Positions 1 to 7,774 of a stretch of 64,000 bases of DNA are shown here, one piece after another. Origin of the DNA: Psychrobacillus sp032154225 (GTDB taxonomy: Bacteria; Bacillota; Bacilli; Bacillales_A; Planococcaceae); the NCBI RefSeq assembly GCF_032154225.1, contig NZ_JALDYF010000011.1, positions 54,619 through 118,618 of the forward strand. The letters are read 5' to 3'. The number at the start of each line of letters is the position of its first letter. Positions within the stretch are counted from its first letter, which is position 1. The notes under the pieces were generated by a model. That model worked only from the letters and a program-made list of their open reading frames with translations, searched no databases and was not told the DNA's origin. The position numbers were made by a program, and so were the translations under genes.

Positions 1-316
1 GCTCGCCTATAGATGTATTTAATTTAGCAAGCTGACCGTTTTTTTCCTGCACTGAGCTAATTTGATCCTTTAGCTGAGTTTCTAGCAGTTGTGCACGCTG
101 ATCTTGAATCGCCTTCATTGCTGCCTCAAGATCCATGTTGTTTACTGGAATGCTTGAAACCCCAGAAACGTTAGTAATTGAATTCTGTGTTGCACCTTTG
201 CCTAGTACGTCATTGACCGTATGGTAGAACGAATTGTTGTACATAAGGGTCAAACCAACAAGTAAACCTGCAATAAATATGCCTCCAATAGATAAAATCT
301 TTTTCTTCTTGTTCAT
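1..316 (-). CDS. Membrane-anchored coiled-coil protein of unknown function (C-terminus beyond window)
   Basis: The start is an ATG at 316 preceded by a GAGGATGAT ribosome site. The first 105 or so residues are visible: a short lysine-rich start (MNKKKKI), one membrane segment at about residues 8-26, then a polar stretch rich in Gln, Lys and Glu (repeated pattern such as LLETQLKDQISSVQEKNGQL) that looks like coiled coil. The gene runs off the left edge, so no domain can be named. It is transcribed leftward from a clear promoter at 356-384. I do not recognise the family. Confidence 0.75.
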   Translation of the reverse strand, partial: MNKKKKILSIGGIFIAGLLVGLTLMYNNSFYHTVNDVLGKGATQNSITNVSGVSSIPVNNMDLEAAMKAIQDQRAQLLETQLKDQISSVQEKNGQLAKLNTSIGE

Positions 317-355
317 TTTTTATCATCCTCTCATTCAGATTGTCTATCTATAAAA

Positions 356-399
356 AGTATATATATCACTTATTATTTTGACAATACTGAGGAATGTTA
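356..399 (-). promoter_or_regulatory. SigA-type promoter with conserved upstream 20-bp block
   Basis: Read on the minus strand: TTGTCA (384-379), 17 bp spacer, TATACT (361-356), ahead of the ATG at 316. Directly upstream and overlapping the -35 is the block TAACATTCCTCAGTATTGTC, which recurs exactly at 5079-5098 in front of another promoter of the same architecture. The shared block looks like a regulator site or an extended upstream element. Confidence 0.6.
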
Positions 400-442
400 A
401 TAGTCTGTTAGTAACTACGGTTTAAAAACTAGCAATTAATAC

Positions 443-490
443 AAAAAAAACTGTAGAAACCGCTCAAATGAGTGGACTCTACAGTTTTTT
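443..490 (-). terminator. Rho-independent terminator of the nucleoid-associated protein gene
   Basis: An inverted repeat (ACTGTAGA...TCTACAGT with an inner CGCTC/GAGTG pair) is flanked by A and T runs on both sides, so it can end transcription of the leftward gene that stops at 490. Confidence 0.8.
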
Positions 491-1494
491 TATACTTCTT
501 CTTGAAAATAGATTTTATAAAATTTACGATTAGTTACTTCATCATAGCCAACTTCAATTAGTTGATCGATTTGGTCGATATCACGTACATTTACTTGGAT
601 TTCAATATTGGAATCGAGTTTTATTTTCCGTTTATAACTCTTCTCTGCTTTTGCAATCGCACTCTCAGAAATAACAGTTTCGTATGGTTTTACGGAATTG
701 ACGATAATATCTTTTTGGACAGGATCGCTCCCTTCAAAAACGGTTTCAATATAATCATCTACCTGAAATTTTTCTTCCGTTTTAAAGAAATCGAGCGTTT
801 TATTCAATAAACCTAATTTCTCTGTATTCGTAAAACTTTCTTCTTTAATAATGTATTTTTTGCATTCAGTTAATGCTAAATTTGTTTTATGATAGTGTTC
901 ATCGGCAACTTTAATCTTTAAAAAACGTTCTTGCCAGTAGATGACATCCTCTTTCTTCTTCGTTTTCATAAAGACTGCAGGGGCTACGTCTGGTCCCATG
1001 TCCATGATGATGGCCATGTTATTGATTTTCTTCACATTAATACCGTCGATACCATTCACAATCATTTTGTTTTGCTCATTTTTCACATCTAAAAACATTT
1101 CTTTTTCATCAATTTTTACAACGGCAAGTACCTTTTTTTTCTCTGTATGCCATAAGCAATTATGGAATAGCCCAATAAACAATTCGCCGCTTTTAATATT
1201 AGGATGTTGGGATACACTTTGCAGGTGAACTGCAATATGCTTTGATTGATCAAGGAAATTGCTTTCCTGATCAAAAATAGAATTCACATATGTATAGATT
1301 TCATTTAACCCAATATCCGTTTCGTGAAAAAATTCGAATTGCTGTTCAAAATCAACTTTGTTAAACGCTAATTGTGTAAATGCCGCTTCTAGCATTACCT
1401 CTGGTTGAGAAAAAGACTCTTCTCCTAAAACAAGCGTGTCGCCTACATAATGTACGACATATTGTGCTAATTTACTTTCACTTACTTCTAGCAT
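490..1494 (-). CDS. Nucleoid-associated protein, NdpA/YejK (NA37) family
   Basis: The protein is 334 residues with the ATG at 1494; a GTG nine bases upstream is possible but leaves no room for the AGAAGGTG ribosome site. Length and overall layout agree with the 37-kDa nucleoid-associated family, including the IHLQSVSQHPNIKSGELFIGLF segment followed by IDEKEMFLDV and INNMAIIMD strands. Known members (E. coli YejK) bind the nucleoid; the role in Gram-positives is not settled. It stands alone with its own terminator. In Gram-positives such genes are accessory, so transfer is possible but not shown. Confidence 0.75.
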   Translation of the reverse strand: MLEVSESKLAQYVVHYVGDTLVLGEESFSQPEVMLEAAFTQLAFNKVDFEQQFEFFHETDIGLNEIYTYVNSIFDQESNFLDQSKHIAVHLQSVSQHPNIKSGELFIGLFHNCLWHTEKKKVLAVVKIDEKEMFLDVKNEQNKMIVNGIDGINVKKINNMAIIMDMGPDVAPAVFMKTKKKEDVIYWQERFLKIKVADEHYHKTNLALTECKKYIIKEESFTNTEKLGLLNKTLDFFKTEEKFQVDDYIETVFEGSDPVQKDIIVNSVKPYETVISESAIAKAEKSYKRKIKLDSNIEIQVNVRDIDQIDQLIEVGYDEVTNRKFYKIYFQEEV

Positions 1495-1608
1495 GGTCTT
1501 CACCTTCTAATCATTAGTTGTAGATAATTTACCATATCATACTCCACGCAATATTTTCATACATTTTATATAAAATAAGGCACACATTTTTGTGAAGGGG
1601 GAATTTAC

Positions 1609-2121
1609 ATGAATAAATTAATAAATGACAATCTGTACGAAACGAGAGCTAACCTAGTTAAGGAGATTACTTTTTTAAGCGATACCGAATTAAATAGTAA
1701 GCCTAATTTGAATATGTGGAGTATCGCACAAGTTTGTCATCACTTAGTCTTGGTGGAAGGCGCATCAATAAAGGCAATTGCTTGGGGATTAAAAGAGGTT
1801 AATAGTTCACAAAAAGAGCGCAAAAATGTCGACCATATATTATTAGATAGAACAAATAAGATTAAAGCTCCAAAAATAGTCGAACCAAATATAGAATCAT
1901 TTAATGCTCAGCAAATGATGGATTTATTAAATGATTCGAGAAAGAAGCTAATGGCTTTTCTAAGTTCAATAGAAGATATATCGGTATTAGCAGAAAAATC
2001 AGTGGTGCATCCCGCTTTAGGTGAATTACCTCTTGATCAATGGATTGAACAGATATATTTGCACGAACAACGCCATATAGAACAAATAAAAGAAATAAAA
2101 TTACTTTTAGAGAACAATTAG
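1609..2121 (+). CDS. DinB/YfiT-like four-helix metal-binding protein
   Basis: A 170-residue protein with the DinB layout: an N-terminal helix, a metal-ligand helix carrying MWSIAQVCHHLV, and a C-terminal helix with LHEQRHIEQIKEI, where the histidines are the usual metal ligands. Family members are cytoplasmic, bind a divalent metal and include thiol transferases and DNA-damage-induced proteins; the substrate here cannot be told. The start has a GAAGGGGGAA ribosome site. It is monocistronic, ending in a hairpin at 2131-2154. A second, shorter DinB gene lies at 36631. Confidence 0.8.
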   Translation: MNKLINDNLYETRANLVKEITFLSDTELNSKPNLNMWSIAQVCHHLVLVEGASIKAIAWGLKEVNSSQKERKNVDHILLDRTNKIKAPKIVEPNIESFNAQQMMDLLNDSRKKLMAFLSSIEDISVLAEKSVVHPALGELPLDQWIEQIYLHEQRHIEQIKEIKLLLENN

Positions 2122-2127
2122 AGCAAG

Positions 2128-2160
2128 AAAAACACTGAGATAATAATCAGTGTTTTTTTT
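2128..2160. terminator. Bidirectional terminator between convergent genes
   Basis: AACACTGA...TCAGTGTT stem with an A run on one side and eight T on the other, between the DinB gene and the convergent gene ending at 2177. Confidence 0.85.
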
Positions 2161-2176
2161 ATTCTATGAAAAAGAA

Positions 2177-2617
2177 TCATTCATTTTCTTCATCATCAAT
2201 TATTTTATCAAGGTAAACATCGATGATTGCTCCAATTTGATGTGCGAATGTAATAATTTCTGGATACAAACGCATACCTGGAGTCTGTGCCCAGTAAAAA
2301 CGATAATGTGCGAAGAAAATAGGTGTAATTTGATACTTCTCTTTATAGTGATTAATCAATTCGATATGAGGGCGCAATGGTGCAATAATTGACTCAAAAA
2401 ACTGCATATCTTCATCGCCAGCATACTCAATTTTCATAACCTCAGATTTGATAGTCCATACCGTTTCAAATCTTTGCATTTCTCTTGTACTTCGAACAAA
2501 AATATCTCCATTTTTATATGTCTCTGTTGCAATATCTCCAATTTTTTCAATAAATTCATCAATTGGCCATTCATCCGCTGCAAGACTAAAACGTATTTGT
2601 ACAGTGTCTTTTAACAA
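2177..2617 (-). CDS. DUF4279-like protein
   Basis: About 146 residues. The best start is TTG at 2617, six bases after AGAGGTG; a GTG three codons upstream lacks a site. The C-terminal pattern (GMRLYPEIITFAHQIGAIIDVYLD) closely matches that of the DUF4279 protein at 42148-42585 (GLVIYPEFSKFAAEINAFLD), and both begin with a short strand followed by a WPIDEF/FPIDVV segment, so I place both in that family. Members are small soluble proteins of unknown function, often near toxin-immunity loci; nothing here proves such a role. Confidence 0.6.
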   Translation of the reverse strand: MLKDTVQIRFSLAADEWPIDEFIEKIGDIATETYKNGDIFVRSTREMQRFETVWTIKSEVMKIEYAGDEDMQFFESIIAPLRPHIELINHYKEKYQITPIFFAHYRFYWAQTPGMRLYPEIITFAHQIGAIIDVYLDKIIDDEENE

Positions 2618-2643
2618 GTGTTTCACCTCTATAAAAAAACAAT

Positions 2644-2832
2644 TTAAAATAAACTAGTAGAGTATTTGGCGAAGTAATAAATAACATAAAGCCAGCTTAA
2701 ACAACCGTGTATAATAGCCCAACCTATCGATTTATAAGCCGAATACGAAATAACAATAGACAGGCAAGTGCCAAAACTTATACCTTTTTTAATAACACTT
2801 ACTGTTTTTGGTTTATACTTATTATTGTCCAA
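2644..2832 (-). CDS. Small two-helix membrane protein
   Basis: 62 residues from a TTG start at 2832, chosen because GGAAAGGAG lies seven bases upstream; longer readings have no ribosome site. The protein begins with a charged head (MDNNKYKPK) and has one or two hydrophobic segments, ending in GWAIIHGCLSWLYVIYYF, a pattern I have seen in small conserved membrane proteins of many bacteria. No function is known to me. It lies 27 bp upstream (transcriptionally) of the DUF4279-like gene and may be cotranscribed with it. Confidence 0.6.
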   Translation of the reverse strand: MDNNKYKPKTVSVIKKGISFGTCLSIVISYSAYKSIGWAIIHGCLSWLYVIYYFAKYSTSLF

Positions 2833-3027
2833 AATAAGACTCCTTTCCAATCCATCTGTTAACTTCAACTTAACCAACGTTACAGTTGAAAAACTTTTCC
2901 ACAATTAAAGGATAAAAGACGATTATGTTTCCATTAATATGATACTATTATATTAGAAAATTCAGAAGAGTGAACAAACTATATTACTTACTATTAATGA
3001 AAAGAATTATAATAGGGGGACAATATA

Positions 3028-3291
3028 ATGCAAAATAATTATAAAAATTGTCAAAGTTGCGGTATGCCAATTAAAAAAGATGAAAAAATAGTAGGAACTG
3101 AGGCAAATGGGACGAAAAGCAATAAGTATTGCATTCATTGTTATGAAAATGGACAATTCACGATGCCAAATGTGACTGTAGATGGTATGAAAGAAATAGT
3201 AATGGATAAAATGATAGAGATGAAATTACCTAGGTTTTTAGCTAAACTTTTCACGAAAAATATTCCTAAATTGGAAAGATGGAAGAGCTAA
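3028..3291 (+). CDS. Putative zinc-ribbon domain protein
   Basis: 87 residues with two CxxC-type knuckles, CQSCGMPI near residue 8 and CIHCY near residue 34, typical of the putative zinc-ribbon domain family. The remainder is a basic, helical tail. The role is unknown; the family has been annotated as possible transcription-related proteins. A good GGGGGAC ribosome site precedes the ATG. It is followed after 28 bp by the diguanylate cyclase gene and could be cotranscribed with it. Confidence 0.75.
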   Translation: MQNNYKNCQSCGMPIKKDEKIVGTEANGTKSNKYCIHCYENGQFTMPNVTVDGMKEIVMDKMIEMKLPRFLAKLFTKNIPKLERWKS

Positions 3292-3319
3292 AAATTTTTA
3301 AACGACGGGAGGGACATGT

Positions 3320-4960
3320 GTGATTTCGGAGTTAAAGACTTTAATAGAAAAAATTAACGAAGCAAAAGAAATAGCTTTAAAATATCCTACCAAAGCATTT
3401 GAAGAAGCTTCTTTAGCATACAAATTAGCAAGTGCATCGGAATGTAAAAAGGAACAAGCAGATTCTTTATTTGTCATGGCACTTGCTTGTCGCTCTATGA
3501 CAAAACTGGAAAAATGTTATGATTATGCATACGATGCGTATCAAATATATAGAGAACTAAATGACCGTTTCGGAATAGCTGAATCGCTCAATTTAATTGG
3601 AATAGCGTACTTTTATAGCGGGATGTATGAACAGTCCCTAGAAAATCTTTTAAAAGCACTACAGTTTGGAGAAGAAGCAAATGATCTAGGAATTTTAAGT
3701 AGTATTCATAATAATATGGGTGAGGTATATAAGGAAGTTGGAAATGTAGAAGAAGCCCTTGCTGCTTATGGGAAGGCACTAGATATATTAGAGCAGCAAG
3801 ATTTTAAAAGAAATCGAGCTGTTATTCTATTGAATATGGGATGGATTTATTTTACACAGAATCGTTTTAAGAAAAGTTTTGATTATTATCAAAAAAGTTA
3901 TGAGATGTTGTTGAAGCTGGATGATGTGGCTCCACTAGCAGAAGTCGAAAATAGAATTGGAAAAATTTATTTTCTTCAGCAGGATTTTAAGCAAGCAAAA
4001 CATTATTATATGCAGGCATTGAATCGATTAGAAGCAATCGGAAATAAATTCTATGCAATTGACGTATTAATTAATTTAGCCGAGTATGAACAGCAAGTAA
4101 ATGAAGAGGCGTTTTTAGATTATCTTTATGATGCGATTCATATTGCGGAAGAAATTCAAGCAAGGAAACAGCTAAGCCAAATTTTTTATCGACTGTCGAA
4201 TTTTTATGAGTCTAAAGGACAGCATGATTTGGCATTAGGTTACTATAAAAAGTATCATCTTATAGAACAAGTAATTGAGTCTACCGGAATATCACAAAAG
4301 TTAGAGATTATTAAACTAGAATTAAATAAGCTTTTTGCTGGGAAAGAAGTCGAAGAAATTGCCAAAATGAATGAGCATTTGAAAAATGAGATTTCTACGC
4401 AACAGAAAATAGTAGAAGATCTTGAGAAAACGAATTTACACTTAAGTGGAGAAGTTTTTTATGATGATTTGACCAAACTTGCTAATCGTAAACATGTGAC
4501 GAAATATCTTTCGGAGTTTAGAAGTGATGAAAGGAATCACACGTTGGAGGTCGCTTTGCTCATGATCGATATTGATCACTTCAAGCGTTACAATGATTTT
4601 CACGGTCATATGGAAGGTGACCGTTGTTTGAAGGAAGTGGCAGCTTGTATGAATGCTGTCATTGAAACGCGAGAAGGTATTTTAGGAAGATTTGGCGGGG
4701 AAGAATTTGTTTGCTTTTTGAAAGATATTAGTCAAGAAAAAGTGATTCAAATTGCAGAAGAACTGAGAGTGAAAGTGGAATCTCTGCCATTACTTTACTG
4801 CTGGGAACAGCATTCATATCCTATAACAATTAGTGTTGGCGGAGTACATGGAAAGTGCAATAAGTTCAGAGATATGGAAGAAATATATACAATTGCTGAT
4901 GAAGGATTATACGAAGCAAAAATGAACGGACGTAATAGGGTGAGGATTAACATAAAATAA
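3320..4960 (+). CDS. TPR-repeat diguanylate cyclase (GGDEF)
   Basis: 546 residues from a GTG start right after GGGAGGG. Residues 10-330 form tetratricopeptide repeats (for example the GIAESLNLIGIAYFYSGMYE unit), then a coiled coil at about 335-375, then a GGDEF domain with an intact GGEEF signature near residue 458 and the DDLTKLANRK entry motif. It should make cyclic di-GMP from two GTP in the cytoplasm. There is no membrane segment, so input probably comes through protein contacts at the TPR region. No obvious RxxD inhibitory site was checked beyond inspection. It ends in a strong terminator. Confidence 0.9.
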   Translation: MISELKTLIEKINEAKEIALKYPTKAFEEASLAYKLASASECKKEQADSLFVMALACRSMTKLEKCYDYAYDAYQIYRELNDRFGIAESLNLIGIAYFYSGMYEQSLENLLKALQFGEEANDLGILSSIHNNMGEVYKEVGNVEEALAAYGKALDILEQQDFKRNRAVILLNMGWIYFTQNRFKKSFDYYQKSYEMLLKLDDVAPLAEVENRIGKIYFLQQDFKQAKHYYMQALNRLEAIGNKFYAIDVLINLAEYEQQVNEEAFLDYLYDAIHIAEEIQARKQLSQIFYRLSNFYESKGQHDLALGYYKKYHLIEQVIESTGISQKLEIIKLELNKLFAGKEVEEIAKMNEHLKNEISTQQKIVEDLEKTNLHLSGEVFYDDLTKLANRKHVTKYLSEFRSDERNHTLEVALLMIDIDHFKRYNDFHGHMEGDRCLKEVAACMNAVIETREGILGRFGGEEFVCFLKDISQEKVIQIAEELRVKVESLPLLYCWEQHSYPITISVGGVHGKCNKFRDMEEIYTIADEGLYEAKMNGRNRVRINIK

Positions 4961-4990
4961 TAAACGAAATGTTCATATGAAATAAATATT

Positions 4991-5046
4991 AAGTACAAAT
5001 AAAAACCAGCGATATGACTGTAGCTGGTTTTTATTTGTACTTTTTT
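4991..5046 (+). terminator. Strong terminator after the diguanylate cyclase gene
   Basis: A perfect 20-bp stem (AAGTACAAATAAAAACCAGC paired with its complement ending at about 5042) followed by T6. Confidence 0.9.
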
Positions 5047-5078
5047 ACAGCTTTTGTCTTCAGTGTAATTTGGACTAC

Positions 5079-5122
5079 TAACATTCCTCAGTATTGTCGT
5101 TATGAAAAGTACTGTATATACT
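5079..5122 (+). promoter_or_regulatory. SigA-type promoter with the same conserved 20-bp block
   Basis: TTGTCG (5094-5099), 17 bp, TATACT (5117-5122), with TAACATTCCTCAGTATTGTC at 5079-5098, identical to the block at 399-380 on the minus strand. It drives the start-less reading frame at 5154 and probably the cupin gene. Confidence 0.6.
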
Positions 5123-5153
5123 TTTTAATAGAAAGATAAGTACTGAGATTAGG

Positions 5154-5320
5154 ATGTAAAAATAATTCTTTCCAAGGATGGAAAAACAATTATTATTACA
5201 AATAAAATATCATATAAAAAAGGTGAACATTATTATCTTACAACAACTAAAGTAGTTGGAGTGAATGGAGAAATCCTATTAAAACCAATAAGAAAGATTT
5301 TTATCATCGGAGGAAATTAA
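5154..5320 (+). pseudogene. Small conserved-looking reading frame without an in-frame start
   Basis: From 5153 to the TAA at 5318-5320 the frame is open and reads like a real beta-rich protein (segments KDGKTIIITNKISYKKGEHY and GEILLKPIRKIFIIGGN), yet it has no ATG, GTG or TTG start in its first half. An ATG at 5154-5156 is followed at once by TAA; removing two bases (TA at 5157-5158) would give a protein starting MKIILSKDGKT. I therefore read it as a gene with a broken start. Its end overlaps the GGAGG site of the cupin gene, as expected for a coupled operon. Family unknown. Confidence 0.4.
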
Positions 5321-5321
5321 A

Positions 5322-5885
5322 TTGTCTTTATTAGCAAACACGGTTACACATAAATATACTGGAGAATCTATTACATTTTTAAAAACGAGTAGTGAAACAA
5401 ATGGGGAGTATTTATTAATAGAAGTATCTTTACCACCAAATGGAGAAGGGCCGCCATTACATTGCCATGATCGATTTGTGGAAGAGTTTGTCGTAAAGGA
5501 AGGTAACCTTACAGTAAATATTAATAAAGTAGAGCAAATTGTAGAAGTTGGAGAAGCGTTAACGGCTCCGATAGGTACTGCGCATACTTTCCGCAATGCG
5601 CATGATGAACCAGTCGTTTTCCAAGTGAGGTTAACTCCACCTCAGCAGTTTGAGGAATCGGTGCGTATTCATTATGGATTGATGGACGATGGGCTTACGG
5701 ATGATAAAGGTGTACCAAAGAGTTTGTTTCATATTGCATTGATTCTAGTACTCCAAAATACGTTAGTTACAGATAAGCCATTGTGGTTACAGCGGGCATT
5801 ATTCGGCACTTTAATCCAAATAGGTAAATTAACAAATAAGTATAAGCCTTTGGAAAAATATACTGGTAAGAAGATTAAATTGTAA
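5322..5885 (+). CDS. Cupin-domain protein
   Basis: 187 residues from TTG at 5322, eight bases after GGAGG. The first 105 residues form a conserved cupin barrel with motif 1 (PPLHCHDRFVEEFVVKEG, metal ligands His, His, Glu) and motif 2 (PIGTAHTFRNA with the last His ligand). The C-terminal 80 residues are helical and carry no motif I can name. Cupins of this kind are cytoplasmic metal-dependent dioxygenases, isomerases or small-molecule sensors; the substrate is not evident. Confidence 0.8.
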   Translation: MSLLANTVTHKYTGESITFLKTSSETNGEYLLIEVSLPPNGEGPPLHCHDRFVEEFVVKEGNLTVNINKVEQIVEVGEALTAPIGTAHTFRNAHDEPVVFQVRLTPPQQFEESVRIHYGLMDDGLTDDKGVPKSLFHIALILVLQNTLVTDKPLWLQRALFGTLIQIGKLTNKYKPLEKYTGKKIKL

Positions 5886-5903
5886 TAGAATAAATATGAA
5901 ATC

Positions 5904-5945
5904 CAGGTTCTCGATCTATTTTTTTATAAATAGATTGAGAACCTG
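5904..5945. terminator. Long hairpin between convergent genes
   Basis: CAGGTTCTCGATCTATTT pairs with AAATAGATTGAGAACCTG (one mismatch) around a T-rich loop. It lies between the cupin gene and the convergent PLA2-like gene and probably terminates both, although the T tract is in the loop rather than after the stem. Confidence 0.55.
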
Positions 5946-5952
5946 AAACTGT

Positions 5953-6243
5953 CTACTTTCTATTAGGGTTACATGTGAAAACTGTTTGTAATTTCATATA
6001 ATTATAAAGCATACGAGCATGTCTTCCTTTTTGAGTGTATGGATTTATTTTGGGCTGCAGTTGGCGAAGAAATTCATAATCACATTCACACCGGTTTCTT
6101 CCGCTGCTGTAACAATCGTCGTGTGCCTTGCACGCAGCATCTACATCATTTATAGGTGCACCAGGTCCGCTACAACCAGGTCCACACCAGTTATATCCAG
6201 GAAACACACAAAAACCAAGCTTCGCATTTCTTCTCTGTGACAA
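5953..6243 (-). CDS. Phospholipase A2-like protein
   Basis: 96 residues from a TTG start at 6243, eight bases after AAAGGAGG; the upstream ATG at 6282 would place that site inside the gene. The core matches the compact PLA2 fold: a glycine-rich calcium loop WCGPGCSGPGAP (about 19-30), then DAACKAHDDCY with the catalytic His41-Asp42 pair, and a second Asp in CECDYEF near residue 55. Seven cysteines suggest disulfides, but no signal peptide is present. Related domains occur in parvovirus VP1 and in Bacillus phage or spore-associated proteins. Hydrolysis of the sn-2 ester of phospholipids is the family activity; activity here is inferred. Confidence 0.7.
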   Translation of the reverse strand: MSQRRNAKLGFCVFPGYNWCGPGCSGPGAPINDVDAACKAHDDCYSSGRNRCECDYEFLRQLQPKINPYTQKGRHARMLYNYMKLQTVFTCNPNRK

Positions 6244-6410
6244 ATCAAAAACCTCCTTTAGATTTCTCTTAGCTTTTAACATAATATAAGTTATTCAATA
6301 ATCTCCGATAATGTATAAACTGTTACCTACGAGTTCCATAAATAATTCGCAAGTTATAAGCAAAGGGATTTTGGCTGGTGAACTCGAATATTAATAGAAG
6401 AACTGAAAAA

Positions 6411-6419
6411 GGGGGGGGG
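6411..6419 (+). promoter_or_regulatory. Nine-G homopolymer forming the ribosome site of the YwaF gene
   Basis: Nine consecutive G lie 8-16 bases before the ATG at 6427 and constitute the Shine-Dalgarno region. Such a tract can change length by slippage and alter translation. Confidence 0.5.
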
Positions 6420-6426
6420 TGAGAAA

Positions 6427-7131
6427 ATGGAGCCTACATTCGTAATGTTTTCAATTGCGCATTTTGGAGCAATGGCAGCGCTAGGCTTTTTAATCCTTCT
6501 ACTATTTTTGACAAAGAAGAAATGGTCTATTCAAAAGGAGAAGATTAGACTAATTGAACGCATCTTTGCGCTGTCATTATTAATGATGGAAGTCCTTTAT
6601 CACATATGGCTCTATCAATCTGGAAGTTGGAATTGGAGCAACTCATTACCACTTGAATTATGTAGTATTAGTTTAATGATGACGATTGTTCTTTTATGGA
6701 CTGGGAATAAGCATATATATGATTTTGTTTTTTATGCTGGGATTGGAGGAGCCCTTCAAGCGGTTGCGACGCCAGTTTTAGATCTTAGCTTTCCTCATTT
6801 TCGATACTTCCACTTTTTTTATGTGCATTTCGGAATCATTTTAACGGCACTTTATTTTACATGGGTGAAAGGGTACCGTCCTACTTTCAAAGGTATTATT
6901 AAAACGATGGTTGCATTAAATATATTGCTGCCTTGTGTATTTGCTCTGAATATTATGCTTCAAGGGAATTATATGTTTTTAAAGGAGAAACCAACGAATG
7001 GAAGTCTTCTCGACTTTTTAGGTCCTTATCCGTGGTATATCCTGTCTTTAGAATTTGTAGCGTTTATCATCTTCGTTTGTTTATGGCTCCTTTTTAGAAA
7101 AAAGAAGCATAAAGGAGAATCGAAAGGTTGA
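6427..7131 (+). CDS. ywaF: TIGR02206-type membrane protein (YwaF-like)
   Basis: 234 residues with about seven membrane segments. The motifs NSLPLELCSISL, a conserved HFRYFHFFYVHFGI stretch and LGPYPWYILSLE agree with the YwaF/TIGR02206 family of Bacillus. The family has no established function. The gene overlaps the following lipoprotein gene by four bases (TTGA), so the two are coupled. Its ribosome site is an unusual G9 run. Confidence 0.8.
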   Translation: MEPTFVMFSIAHFGAMAALGFLILLLFLTKKKWSIQKEKIRLIERIFALSLLMMEVLYHIWLYQSGSWNWSNSLPLELCSISLMMTIVLLWTGNKHIYDFVFYAGIGGALQAVATPVLDLSFPHFRYFHFFYVHFGIILTALYFTWVKGYRPTFKGIIKTMVALNILLPCVFALNIMLQGNYMFLKEKPTNGSLLDFLGPYPWYILSLEFVAFIIFVCLWLLFRKKKHKGESKG

Positions 7132-7610
7132 GCTTAACTATAAATTTTCGTGGGAAATTGAAATCTATTTCATTCAAACCAATTGTGTTTCTCATTACTA
7201 TAATTATTGGTGCTTTGTTAGTTAGTGCGTGTAGCGAAGAACAAAAGGCAACTCGATCGGAAGAATTATTAGCATACTTAAAGGATTATGATGAAATAGC
7301 TGGGAAGTTAACTTTTGATGAAATAGAATGGGTAGACCATCAAGATATAGAGCGAGTGAAAGAGTTAGGATTAGATCTAGAATCAGATTTACCAAGCGGC
7401 TTTCTAATTTACAATGAATCGGAGCAAACGGAAAGTTTAATAGTATCGAAAACAGTAGAGATAGATATTGTAAATGGAAGTAATCTTCAAGAACCTTTAA
7501 GCATTGCTATAGATGAATTTTCCAAGATAATAGACAGATATAAAGTTCCTTTTTACTTAACAATAAAAGATGATGAAGTCGTAAAGATTTCGGAAAAATA
7601 TACGCCGTGA
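7128..7610 (+). CDS. Putative lipoprotein of unknown function
   Basis: 160 residues from a TTG that overlaps the stop of the preceding gene (TTGA). A basic start is followed by a hydrophobic segment and a lipobox LLVSAC at about residues 30-35, so the mature protein is expected to be lipid-anchored on the outer face of the membrane. The mature part is acidic (LLAYLKDYDEIAGKLTFDEIEWV) with no domain I can identify. Coupling suggests a role together with the YwaF-like protein. Confidence 0.7.
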   Translation: MSLTINFRGKLKSISFKPIVFLITIIIGALLVSACSEEQKATRSEELLAYLKDYDEIAGKLTFDEIEWVDHQDIERVKELGLDLESDLPSGFLIYNESEQTESLIVSKTVEIDIVNGSNLQEPLSIAIDEFSKIIDRYKVPFYLTIKDDEVVKISEKYTP

Positions 7611-7644
7611 ATGAATGCTCTCCTAAACTGAATACGAAACATCT

Positions 7645-7681
7645 AAAAACAAGAAAAGAGTTTCGACTTTTTCTTGTTTTT
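7645..7681 (+). terminator. Terminator after the lipoprotein gene
   Basis: AAAAACAAGAAAA stem paired with TTTTCTTGTTTTT, T-rich tail. Confidence 0.8.
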
Positions 7682-7774
7682 GTTATATTGGAAACACCTT
7701 GATGAAATGTTCGGAATTTTTAGTGATTATATATATATGAATATATAATCCAACGTGAGAAGCGGGTGATTGAA

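Noticed and set aside
562..810. Open frame on the plus strand inside the nucleoid-associated protein gene
   Set aside because: Antisense shadow without a ribosome site; the minus-strand protein has clear family features.
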